64,000 nt of DNA from an uncultured Clostridia bacterium (GTDB taxonomy: Bacteria > Bacillota > Clostridia > Christensenellales > DTU072), in NCBI GenBank assembly GCA_934274515.1, contig CAKQTC010000006.1, forward strand, positions 75,500 through 139,499. Reading direction: 5' to 3'. Numbering within the stretch: the stretch's first letter is position 1; each line of letters starts with the position of its first letter. The translations under genes and the position numbers were made by a program. Below are positions 20,098 through 28,338 of this stretch, in pieces. The notes below the pieces were generated by a model. It made no database searches, was not told the origin of the DNA, and was given only the letters and a program-made list of their open reading frames with translations.

Positions 20098-20132
20098 ATA
20101 AAGAGAAATCAAACAAAAAGGAGTTTTTCAAA

Positions 20133-20882
20133 ATGGAAGGAACTACTACGGAAACGAAAGAAAAGAGACTGATTATCAATCGTCACACGCTATGGACGAT
20201 ACCTAACGTTTTAGTGTTCGTAAGAATACTGTGCGTACCCGTTTATATGACGTTGCTTATTTTAGGCAGCAGAGCGGCAGAAACGAACGCGTATCAATCG
20301 TGGTGGGTATATCTTTCGCTGGGAATTATGATTTTTGCGGCAATCACCGACATAGTTGACGGTAAAATAGCGCGTAAATTCAAAGCAGGGACAAAGATAG
20401 GCAATCACGTCGTTAAGTACGACCAAGGGACGTATTTAGGACAGTGTATCGACCCGATAGCGGACAAAGCGATGCATATCGGCGTCATAGTTGCGCTTGC
20501 CATTGCCAAAACCCCTTCCGGTTCGCCTTATCTTCACTGGGCGTTTATAATTTTCCTTGTTATTCGCGAACTAATGATGGTAGTCATCGGAAGTTTCGTA
20601 GTCAACGACATAAACATAAAAGCGAATATGCTGGGCAAAGTCGCGAGTTGCATTATAAGTTGCGGCGCGATACTCTGTTTCTTCCATCCGTACTTCCTCA
20701 AACTGTGGAACACGTTTACGCTTGATTGGATAGTAGTTACCGTAGGTCTTGTGCTTAACTGGGCTGCCGCAGTGAACTACGGAGTACAAACGTTTACGCA
20801 ACTTAAAGCCAACAAGAAAGCGGCTACGGAAAGAGCGGCGGAAGAAAAGGCAGAAGAAACCGCGGAAGATAAACACGAATAA
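20133..20882 (+). CDS. pgsA: CDP-alcohol phosphatidyltransferase, PgsA-like
   Basis: Membrane enzyme expected to make phosphatidylglycerol-phosphate from CDP-diacylglycerol and glycerol-3-phosphate, 249 residues with several membrane helices. The N-terminal TIPNVLVFVRILCVPVYM is typical. The CDP-alcohol signature is present as D73-IV-D76-G-KI-A-R81 ... G103-QCI-D107-PIA-D111, but the gap between AR and G is 21 residues instead of the usual 8-9, an insertion of about 12-13 residues (GTKIGNHVVKYDQGTY region) inside the active-site helices. The tail is an Ala/Glu/Lys-rich helix. ATG follows AAGGAG. It heads a tight cluster with valS and the HAD gene. Exact alcohol acceptor is not proven. Confidence 0.85.
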   Translation: MEGTTTETKEKRLIINRHTLWTIPNVLVFVRILCVPVYMTLLILGSRAAETNAYQSWWVYLSLGIMIFAAITDIVDGKIARKFKAGTKIGNHVVKYDQGTYLGQCIDPIADKAMHIGVIVALAIAKTPSGSPYLHWAFIIFLVIRELMMVVIGSFVVNDINIKANMLGKVASCIISCGAILCFFHPYFLKLWNTFTLDWIVVTVGLVLNWAAAVNYGVQTFTQLKANKKAATERAAEEKAEETAEDKHE

Positions 20883-20908
20883 AAAGAATACCGAAGAAGG
20901 AAATAGAA

Positions 20909-23530
20909 ATGGAAATGAACAAGAACTTTACGCCGTCGGAAGCCGAGGGGCGTATTTATAAGAATTGGTGTAAAAAGGGATATTTTACGGCAAAAGTAGA
21001 CAAAAATAAGAAACCGTTTACCATTGTTATGCCGCCGCCGAACATTACAGGGCAACTTCACATGGGGCATGCGCTTAACGAAACCTTACAAGACATAATA
21101 ATAAGGTATAAGAGAATGGACGGTTATTCCGCGCTATGGGTTCCGGGGACGGATCACGCAAGCATAGCGACCGAACTTAAAATCGTCGAGCAAATTCGCA
21201 AAGACGGATTAACGAAAGAAGAAATCGGACGAGAAGAGTTCCTTAAACGCGCGTATAAATGGAAAGAGCAGTACGGCGGCAGAATAGTGAAACAACTTAA
21301 ACGCCTCGGCAACAGTTGCGACTGGACGAGAGAGGCGTTTACTATGGACGAAAAATGTTCCAAAGCAGTTAGAGAAGTGTTCGTCAACCTATACGACAAA
21401 GGGCTTATATACAGAGGGAACCGAATGACGCACTGGTGTCCGAGTTGCGGAACCGCGTTAAGCGATGCCGAAATAGAATACGAAGAGCAACCGAGTAATC
21501 TATGGCATCTCAAATATCCGTATACCGACGGGAGCGGTTATATGATAGTCGCGACCACTCGACCGGAGACTATGCTCGGCGATACCGCGGTGGCGGTTAA
21601 CCCCGACGACGAGCGGTACAAGAGCGTAATCGGCAAAACGATGAAACTTCCGCTTACCGACAGAGAAATTCCCGTTATCGCGGATAATTACGTCGAACTC
21701 GGCTTCGGCACGGGCGCGGTTAAAATCACGCCTGCACACGACCCGAACGACTTTGAAGTAGGGAAAAGGCATGATTTAGAACTCATATCCGTTATCGACG
21801 ATAAGGGTAATATGAACGAAAAAGCGGGCAAATACAAAGGAATGACGCGCGAGCAAGCGAGAAAAGCCATCGTGCAAGACCTGCAAGAACAAGGATTTAT
21901 CGAAAAAATCGAGCCGTATACGCACAACGTAGGCGTATGCTACCGTTGTAAAACCGTTGTCGAACCCAAGGCGTGCGAGCAGTGGTATCTGAAAATGGAG
22001 GAACTCGCCAAACCCGCTATCGACGTTGTTAAAAACGACGAAACCGTGTTTATACCTAAGCGTTTTGAAAAAACGTATTTTAACTGGATGGAAAACATTC
22101 GCGACTGGTGTATATCGCGTCAACTTTGGTGGGGACACAGGATACCGTGCTGGTACTGCGACGAGTGCGGCGAAAAAATCGTGTCAAAAACCGACCCGAC
22201 GGTTTGTCCGAAATGCGGGAATAAACGCCTAAGACAAGACGAGGACGTGCTGGATACTTGGTTTAGTTCCGCGCTTTGGCCGTTTAGCACGTTAGGTTAT
22301 CCGGACAAAACCGAAGACCTTGAATATTTTTACCCGACAAACGTACTCGTTACAGCGTACGATATTATCTTTTTCTGGGTAGCGAGAATGATTTTTTCGG
22401 GAATAGAGCATATGGGCAAAACACCGTTCGGCGAAGTCCTTATCCACGGAATAGTAAGAGACTCGCAAGGAAGAAAGATGAGTAAGAGTTTAGGTAACGG
22501 TATCGACCCGTTGCTCATCATCGACAAATACGGCGCGGATGCGCTAAGATACTCGCTTTCTACGGGAGTCGCGCCCGGCGGCGACATCAGATTTTCGGAC
22601 GAAAGAATGGACGCTTCGCGTAACTTTATGAATAAGTTATGGAATGCGTCGAGATACGTTGTGATGAATTTAGAAAACGCGACGCCTACACATATCGACG
22701 AATGTGACCTTACCGACGCCGATAAATGGATATTGACAAAACTTCAAAACGTTATTAAAGACGTAAGGAAAAATCTCGATAAGTATGAAATGGGACTTGC
22801 GCTTGCAAAATTGTATGACTTTATTTGGAGCGACTATTGCGACTGGTACGTCGAACTTACCAAACCGATGCTTTATAGCCAAGACGAAAAGAAGAAGAGC
22901 GACGCGCTCGGAGTGCTTAAATTCGTGCTTAGCGAAATAATAAAACTTATTCATCCGTTCGTACCGTTTATCACGGAAGAAATATGGTCGTATCTCGGGA
23001 TAAGCGAAACGGTAATGCTGGAAAAATACCCGACGTATCAAGAAAAATTTGATTTTGAAAAAGAGTACGAAAATTTCGAGAAAGTCAAAGAAGTCATCGG
23101 AAAAGTGCGTTTTGTGCGCGCGGAGATGAACGTTCCCGTATCTAAAAAAATCCACCTTTATATAAAGACGGATTTCAGACACGCGTTTGACGGAGCGGAA
23201 GTTTACATAGAAAAACTCGCAGGAGTGAGCGAAACGGCGTTTATAAACGACAAATCGGAGGCAGGGGATAAACTTTGCGGCGCGGCAACGAGTTCGGCGG
23301 AACTGTATATGCCCATGGGCGAACTCGTGGATACGGAAAAGGAGAAAGCAAGACTAAACAAAGAAAAAGAGAAAATAATGGCGGAAGTTAAACGCGGCGA
23401 AAACCTGCTCGCAAACGCAGGGTTCGTTGCAAAAGCACCCGAAAAATTGATTAACGCGGAAAAAGAGAAACTCGCTCAAAACAGAGAACTTCTCGAAAAG
23501 ATAACGGCAAGGTACGAAGAACTCGAATGA
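20909..23530 (+). CDS. valS: Valyl-tRNA synthetase
   Basis: Class I aminoacyl-tRNA synthetase of 873 residues, cytosolic, charging tRNA-Val. Catalytic motifs: PPPNITGQLHMGHALN (HIGH) near residue 40 and KMSKSLGN near 525. The editing domain has TTRPETMLGDTAVAV; two CxxC pairs (WYCDEC, CPKCGN) form a zinc knuckle; the C-terminal coiled coil (EKEKARLNKEKEKIMAEV onward) that grips the tRNA is complete. ATG follows GAAGAAGGA. No T-box leader precedes it; it sits 26 bp behind the pgsA-like gene. It overlaps the HAD gene by 4 bp. Confidence 0.98.
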   Translation: MEMNKNFTPSEAEGRIYKNWCKKGYFTAKVDKNKKPFTIVMPPPNITGQLHMGHALNETLQDIIIRYKRMDGYSALWVPGTDHASIATELKIVEQIRKDGLTKEEIGREEFLKRAYKWKEQYGGRIVKQLKRLGNSCDWTREAFTMDEKCSKAVREVFVNLYDKGLIYRGNRMTHWCPSCGTALSDAEIEYEEQPSNLWHLKYPYTDGSGYMIVATTRPETMLGDTAVAVNPDDERYKSVIGKTMKLPLTDREIPVIADNYVELGFGTGAVKITPAHDPNDFEVGKRHDLELISVIDDKGNMNEKAGKYKGMTREQARKAIVQDLQEQGFIEKIEPYTHNVGVCYRCKTVVEPKACEQWYLKMEELAKPAIDVVKNDETVFIPKRFEKTYFNWMENIRDWCISRQLWWGHRIPCWYCDECGEKIVSKTDPTVCPKCGNKRLRQDEDVLDTWFSSALWPFSTLGYPDKTEDLEYFYPTNVLVTAYDIIFFWVARMIFSGIEHMGKTPFGEVLIHGIVRDSQGRKMSKSLGNGIDPLLIIDKYGADALRYSLSTGVAPGGDIRFSDERMDASRNFMNKLWNASRYVVMNLENATPTHIDECDLTDADKWILTKLQNVIKDVRKNLDKYEMGLALAKLYDFIWSDYCDWYVELTKPMLYSQDEKKKSDALGVLKFVLSEIIKLIHPFVPFITEEIWSYLGISETVMLEKYPTYQEKFDFEKEYENFEKVKEVIGKVRFVRAEMNVPVSKKIHLYIKTDFRHAFDGAEVYIEKLAGVSETAFINDKSEAGDKLCGAATSSAELYMPMGELVDTEKEKARLNKEKEKIMAEVKRGENLLANAGFVAKAPEKLINAEKEKLAQNRELLEKITARYEELE

Positions 23531-24171
23531 GAGATATAATTTTCGACCTAGACGGCACGCTAATCGACAGCAGAGAGTGCATATTCGGTATTTATAAACG
23601 ATTGTTCGGCGAGTTGGGAATCCCCCTTCCCGCCGAAAACGTTATGAAAACGTTTATCGGACCGCCCGTCGAGTACGTCATAAAAGACTATTTGCCATCG
23701 GATAAACGCGCCGCCGCGTGCGAGCGGTTTCGCGCGCTTTATCGGGATATAGACCTAAAAACGGCGAATAAACTTTTCGACGGCGTTTACGATATGCTTG
23801 AAAGACTTTATCTCGGCGGCAAAAGACTGTTCATCGCAAGCACGAAGAACGAGAATATGGCGAAAAAAGTGTGCGAATTGCTCGGGATAGGAAAGTTTTT
23901 TACGGGAATTTTTGGTTCACGTTATGAGTTAGGACGGCTTACCAAACGGCTTGTTTTGGACGCCGTAATCGAAGAAAACGGTATAGATAAAGAAAAAACC
24001 GTACTAATCGGCGACACGCATTTCGACGCGGAAGGAGCGGCGGAGTGCGGCATTCCGACCGCGATAGTAAGATATGGGTTCGGGGATGAAGCCGAACTGA
24101 AAAAATACGAAATAGCGGCGTATTTCGATACGCCCGAACAAGTCGCTTCGTTCTATTTAAGGAGCGAATAA
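23527..24171 (+). CDS. HAD hydrolase, phosphoglycolate-phosphatase-like
   Basis: Soluble 214-residue HAD phosphatase. Motif I FDLDGTLIDS at residues 5-14 (nucleophile Asp), a helical cap (subclass I, with the FIGPP substrate loop typical of Gph/PpaX relatives), motif II IASTKN, a Lys near TKR, and motif IV IGDTHFDAEGA. Substrate could be phosphoglycolate, pyrophosphate or a nucleotide; sequence does not decide. Start ATG overlaps the valS stop (ATGA), so it is translationally coupled. Confidence 0.9.
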   Translation: MRDIIFDLDGTLIDSRECIFGIYKRLFGELGIPLPAENVMKTFIGPPVEYVIKDYLPSDKRAAACERFRALYRDIDLKTANKLFDGVYDMLERLYLGGKRLFIASTKNENMAKKVCELLGIGKFFTGIFGSRYELGRLTKRLVLDAVIEENGIDKEKTVLIGDTHFDAEGAAECGIPTAIVRYGFGDEAELKKYEIAAYFDTPEQVASFYLRSE

Positions 24172-24188
24172 AGCGACAAGGAGAAGAT

Positions 24189-25052
24189 ATGAATACTATA
24201 AAAAAAGGCGTGTTTTTCGGCGGAAAAGCGCGCGTTGCGATAATAGATATAAAAGATATTGTTATAGAGGAGATAAAAATACACGACCTTAGTCCGCTTG
24301 CGGCAGCCGCACTTGGCAGAGCGATGACGGCAGGGGTTTACGTTTCTGCCAACCTTAAAGACGCAAGCAGCACGTTTTCCATGACGATAAACGGCGGCGG
24401 AGAACTCGGCTCTATCGTCGTAGCGGGCAGTGGAGGTAACGTGATACGCGGATACGTCGATAATCCGCACGTAGAGTGTCCGCTTAAAGAAGACGGACAT
24501 CTCGACGTAGGAAAGGGCGTAGGCAAAAACGGGTTTATTACCGTAATAAAGGATTTAGGGCTGAAAGAACCGTATATGGGCAGGTGCGCCTTGGTAAGCG
24601 GAGAGATAGCGGAAGATTTTACGCAGTATCTTTACACGAGCGAAGGCGTAAGGAGCGCGGTTGCTCTCGGGGTGCGAATGGATAAAAACGGGTGTCTTGC
24701 CGCAGGCGGCGTTATTGTGGAAGCGTTGCCCGGGCTGGACGACGGACAACTGTTTATGATGGAAGACGTAATGAGTAATTTCCGTTCGGTAAGCGAGATT
24801 TTACAAGAAAAAACGCCGTCCGAGATATTCGAATTTTATTTCGGACATCTCGACGCGGAGGGGTACGAAGAAGAACCGATTACGCTTAAATGTAATTGCA
24901 GTGAAGAAAAAATAGAAAACACACTTAGAAGTATCGGGAAAAAGGAATGTGACGAGATACTCGAACAAGTGGGAAAAATAGAAATTCTTTGTCATTTTTG
25001 CGGAAAGAAATATGTATTCGACAAGGAAAGGACGGACAAACTATGGGAGTAG
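24189..25052 (+). CDS. hslO: Redox-regulated chaperone Hsp33
   Basis: 287 residues, cytosolic holdase activated by oxidation. The C-terminal zinc switch is complete: CNC in LKCNCSEEKIENTL and CHFC in ILCHFCGKKYVF. N-terminal domain shows the family pattern (AAAALGRAMTAG, GGGELGSIVV, GNVIRGYVDNP, GKNGFITVIKDLG). ATG follows AAGGAG. Placed between the HAD gene (17 bp upstream) and an unrecognised gene overlapping by 10 bp. Confidence 0.97.
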   Translation: MNTIKKGVFFGGKARVAIIDIKDIVIEEIKIHDLSPLAAAALGRAMTAGVYVSANLKDASSTFSMTINGGGELGSIVVAGSGGNVIRGYVDNPHVECPLKEDGHLDVGKGVGKNGFITVIKDLGLKEPYMGRCALVSGEIAEDFTQYLYTSEGVRSAVALGVRMDKNGCLAAGGVIVEALPGLDDGQLFMMEDVMSNFRSVSEILQEKTPSEIFEFYFGHLDAEGYEEEPITLKCNCSEEKIENTLRSIGKKECDEILEQVGKIEILCHFCGKKYVFDKERTDKLWE

Positions 25053-26569
25053 TCGAGTTTAGACAAGATTTGAGAGAATTGATAAAACTTGCGGCGAGCG
25101 CGGCGAGCGAAGGCAAGTACGTACTTTGCGTGCATAACCTTCTAGACGCGCTTAGGGAAGCGGCGAACGACGAAGAAAGGAGCGCGGTTTATAGATGTTT
25201 TTCCGATATGTTTTCGGGAATGGATAACGTGATAATGGGGCGCAACGCCTTGTTTCGCGGATGTATAACGAGCGACAAAGGCGGCTATTATTCGCTTGCT
25301 TACGATAAGTTTTTCCCCGTTGCGAGCGAGGAGTTTTCCGACGAACTGCCTATACCCGACGGGGATACGATACTGGGATACAACGACGTGTACAACTTTT
25401 TTCAAACCGGACAGTTCGATAAGGGGCTCGATATATTGTGTGAACTTACGCCCGACGTCAAGTGCCTTGACGAAGTAATCGGACTGCTGTACGACGCAAT
25501 CGAAAAAGGTAAAACGATCGATTTGTCGAAACACGCGTACAAACTGCTTATTTTGGCAGGAATATTTTCTACTAAAAGCGGAGATTTCGTACGTTTGATG
25601 TTGCAAGGGTGCGCGATAACTCGCGCGCTTATGACGGACGGAGTGACCGTTTTTTGTGAAGAAACGGAAGACAAAAGGGTGCTTTGCGACATAGGCGAGG
25701 CGTTCGTTGACGAAGGGGAGTATGAATGCGGTCGTATGTGTTTCGAACGCGTACTCGAAGAGTGCGAAATTGACGAATGTGCGTTATTTTATTCTGCCGC
25801 GATAGCCTATGCAAACGGCGATAAGGAAAAGTACGAAGAGTATTGGAGCAGATATAAATTAGTGTATAAACCGTTTGGCGCGCCGACGGAACTTTTTGAA
25901 AGAACCTTTGGAAAGAACGTTCCCGTATACGGAACGGTCCCCGCTACGGCTGTAAAAAGGGACGCGGATTTGCTTGAAACGGGTTCGGGTGACGAATACG
26001 AAAGAGCGAACGCGCTTTGTGCGGTACTTTCTTTCGGTTCGGACGAAATGCTTAGAAATAAAAAGTTATTATCGTCGATTACGGACGAACAGTATTTTGC
26101 CGCCGTAAAAAAAGTATTGTTATCGACGTACGTGGAAGAAGGGAGAAAAGTTAAACTGCTTAACGACGTTCTCGAAAGAAACTACGAAGGCAGAATGGCG
26201 ATAGCGTTCGACGACAAGGGCGTGGCGTTTGATTGCGTGCCGCTTGAAAATAAAACGGCAAGGTCGATTTGGCATAGGATATACGTTAAAATAAGTGCGG
26301 CGATTATTTGCGCGAAAGGATTTTTACCGTATAGACCGTCGTTTCTTGCTTACGTCATAAAACAAATAAAAAAAGGGTGTAGCGAGCATAAAATCAAGCC
26401 CACGGAAGAAGACGAGCATTTTCTATCGATGATAATCGCGACGTGCTATAACGGGCATGCTGCGAAAAATACGAATATGTCGATGATTGACGGACTTGTT
26501 CCGCCGCTTTCCGCGTCCGAACTTAAAGCAGGACTCGATAAATTCCCCCCGGAGGTAATTACGTTTTGA
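25043..26569 (+). CDS. Unrecognised helical (possibly TPR-like) cytosolic protein
   Basis: 508 residues, no signal peptide or membrane helix. I do not recognise it. The sequence is rich in paired amphipathic helices with small residues at turns (for example VDEGEYECGRMCFERVLEECEIDECALFYSAAIAYANGDKEKYEEYWSRY), which resembles degenerate tetratricopeptide repeats around residues 200-270. The N-terminus (FRQDLRELIKLAASAASEGKYVLCVHNLLDALREA) is also helical. I chose ATG 25043 because AAGGAAAGGA sits at ideal distance; it overlaps the hslO stop by 10 bp. It couples to the next lipoprotein gene through a TTGA overlap, so all three are probably one transcript. A scaffold or assembly role is only a guess. 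Confidence 0.7.
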   Translation: MGVVEFRQDLRELIKLAASAASEGKYVLCVHNLLDALREAANDEERSAVYRCFSDMFSGMDNVIMGRNALFRGCITSDKGGYYSLAYDKFFPVASEEFSDELPIPDGDTILGYNDVYNFFQTGQFDKGLDILCELTPDVKCLDEVIGLLYDAIEKGKTIDLSKHAYKLLILAGIFSTKSGDFVRLMLQGCAITRALMTDGVTVFCEETEDKRVLCDIGEAFVDEGEYECGRMCFERVLEECEIDECALFYSAAIAYANGDKEKYEEYWSRYKLVYKPFGAPTELFERTFGKNVPVYGTVPATAVKRDADLLETGSGDEYERANALCAVLSFGSDEMLRNKKLLSSITDEQYFAAVKKVLLSTYVEEGRKVKLLNDVLERNYEGRMAIAFDDKGVAFDCVPLENKTARSIWHRIYVKISAAIICAKGFLPYRPSFLAYVIKQIKKGCSEHKIKPTEEDEHFLSMIIATCYNGHAAKNTNMSMIDGLVPPLSASELKAGLDKFPPEVITF

Positions 26570-28221
26570 AAAAAGTCGTATGCGCGGTAATATTTTGCTT
26601 GATTGTAGCAACTTGTTTTATCGCGTGTAGCGAAAGAGAACCGAAAATCGTCGTTTCGTTTGAAACGAACGGCGGTTCGGGCGTAAGCGCAATAGAAACC
26701 GTCGTTTCCGCCGTACCCGTTTCAAAAAAAGACGGGTTTAGACTCGAAGGGTGGTATCGTGACGAAGATTTCAAAGAACGGGCAGTTTTTCCTTTTTGCC
26801 CGACGGAAAACTGCGTTTTGTACGCAAAATGGACAGATATAGCCAAAGGAAGCCTTGATATAAAATACGAGAGAACGGCAAATAACAATGCTTTTATTGC
26901 GGCGAGTTATTCGGAAAATTCCGTTTCTGTTTGCGTCCCCGATACCCATCTCGGATTGCCGGTAATCGGAATAAAAAAAGGATTTTTGAAAATAAAATCA
27001 TTCGTGGTAAATTTTTGTATAGGCAAAAACGTCATTAAAATCGAAGAAGAATTTTATCGGTGTTATTTGCTAAATACGTTTGAAATTTTAGGTGCGAACG
27101 AGCGTTATGAAATCGTAGCGGACGCGCTTTGCGACAAAAAAGAAGACAAAATCATCGCTTATCCGGCAGCGTTAAAAAAAGATACTTTCGAGTTTAATCG
27201 GACGCTTTCAAAAAATGCGATTATCTATAACGAAAGAATAGAAAGAATTATTTTCGGAGAAAAAGCGAAAGCGGAAGAAGGTGCGTTCGAAGGATTGACT
27301 TGTCTTAAAGAATTTACTGTAAATGCAAATAACGGTACCTATAAAGCGGTTGACGGAATACTATACTCGAAAAATGAAGATATTTTATATCGTTATCCGC
27401 AAGGCAAGACGGGAGATGAATACACGATAACGGACAAAACCGAAACGGTAGCGAAGTCGGCGTTCGAACTTACCGCGTTAAAGAAAATTACGCTCGGCAA
27501 AAACGTAAAAAATTATCTAGACGTGTCCAAAACTGCGCATTTAATTGAGTATGCAGTCGAAAAAGGAAACGCTTTTTTCACGGCGGACGATGGTGTGTTA
27601 TATTCGGCGGACGGAAAAACACTCGTAAAAGTTCCGTGCGGAAAAACGGGCGATTATTCGATAAAAGAAGGAACGGAAACCGTTGGCGAATTCTCATTTT
27701 CCGACGGAAAAATTACCGCTGTTTTTGTGCCGAAGAGCGTAAAAACGATCGAAAACTTCGCGTTTAATTTTTGCGCCAAATTAGATAAAATATGTTTTGA
27801 AGAAGACAGTCTGTTAATTTCGATTGCGGAAAACTCGCTCGTCGGCTGTACCAAACTAAAAACGTTTGTTGTCACGACCCGCCGCCCGCCCCAAACCGCC
27901 TCCGCCTTGTTTTCCGCTACGGGTGAGGACTTAAACATAGTAGTCCCGAGCAATGCAATCGACGCTTATGCGTATTACTGGGATTTTGTCGCGGAAAGAT
28001 TGTCGAATACGGGTAGAGCGGTGGCAAACTATACGGTTGCGTTCGACGTGCGAGGCGGAACCGAAACGGAACCCGTCTACGGAATTTTTATTCTTAGCGT
28101 GCCTAAGACGACAAAAGACGGCGCGACGTTTTTATACTGGGCTGACGACGACGGAAACGAAGTCGTTTTTCCGTATTTTATCGAAGAAGACAAACTTTTC
28201 CACGCCGTTTGGGATAATTGA
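26566..28221 (+). CDS. Lipoprotein with InlB B-repeat and BspA-type leucine-rich repeats
   Basis: 551 residues. Lipoprotein signal with lipobox FIAC at the end of KKVVCAVIFCLIVATCFIAC, so it should be lipidated and face outward. First an InlB B-repeat (VSFETNGGSG ... GFRLEGWYRDEDF ... LYAKWTD), then BspA/LRR_5-type repeats (VGEFSFSDGKITAVFVPKSVKTIENFAF), then a second partial InlB-like unit (VAFDVRGGTETEP ... FHAVWDN) at the C-terminus. The start is TTG at 26566 behind CGGAGG, overlapping the previous stop. A C-rich patch at 27878-27892 gives unusual codons near the end of the repeat region. Ligand unknown; such proteins are typically adhesins. Confidence 0.85.
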   Translation: MKKVVCAVIFCLIVATCFIACSEREPKIVVSFETNGGSGVSAIETVVSAVPVSKKDGFRLEGWYRDEDFKERAVFPFCPTENCVLYAKWTDIAKGSLDIKYERTANNNAFIAASYSENSVSVCVPDTHLGLPVIGIKKGFLKIKSFVVNFCIGKNVIKIEEEFYRCYLLNTFEILGANERYEIVADALCDKKEDKIIAYPAALKKDTFEFNRTLSKNAIIYNERIERIIFGEKAKAEEGAFEGLTCLKEFTVNANNGTYKAVDGILYSKNEDILYRYPQGKTGDEYTITDKTETVAKSAFELTALKKITLGKNVKNYLDVSKTAHLIEYAVEKGNAFFTADDGVLYSADGKTLVKVPCGKTGDYSIKEGTETVGEFSFSDGKITAVFVPKSVKTIENFAFNFCAKLDKICFEEDSLLISIAENSLVGCTKLKTFVVTTRRPPQTASALFSATGEDLNIVVPSNAIDAYAYYWDFVAERLSNTGRAVANYTVAFDVRGGTETEPVYGIFILSVPKTTKDGATFLYWADDDGNEVVFPYFIEEDKLFHAVWDN

Positions 28222-28271
28222 GTTTAACTTAAAAAACTTTTTTTGATAACCTTTAATTTTCTTAGGTAATA

Positions 28272-28300
28272 TTGACTTTTATTAATATACATGCTATTAT
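28272..28300 (+). promoter_or_regulatory. Promoter of the large InlB/LRR lipoprotein gene
   Basis: TTGACT at 28272-28277, 17-bp spacer, TATTAT at 28295-28300, in an AT-rich gap of ~118 bp after the previous stop. Confidence 0.65.
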
Positions 28301-28338
28301 TTTTATAACTAATATTATGTTTTCCTGTGGGAGACCGT

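Noticed and set aside
20883..20908. T-box riboswitch before valS
   Set aside because: Only 26 bp separate pgsA-like and valS.
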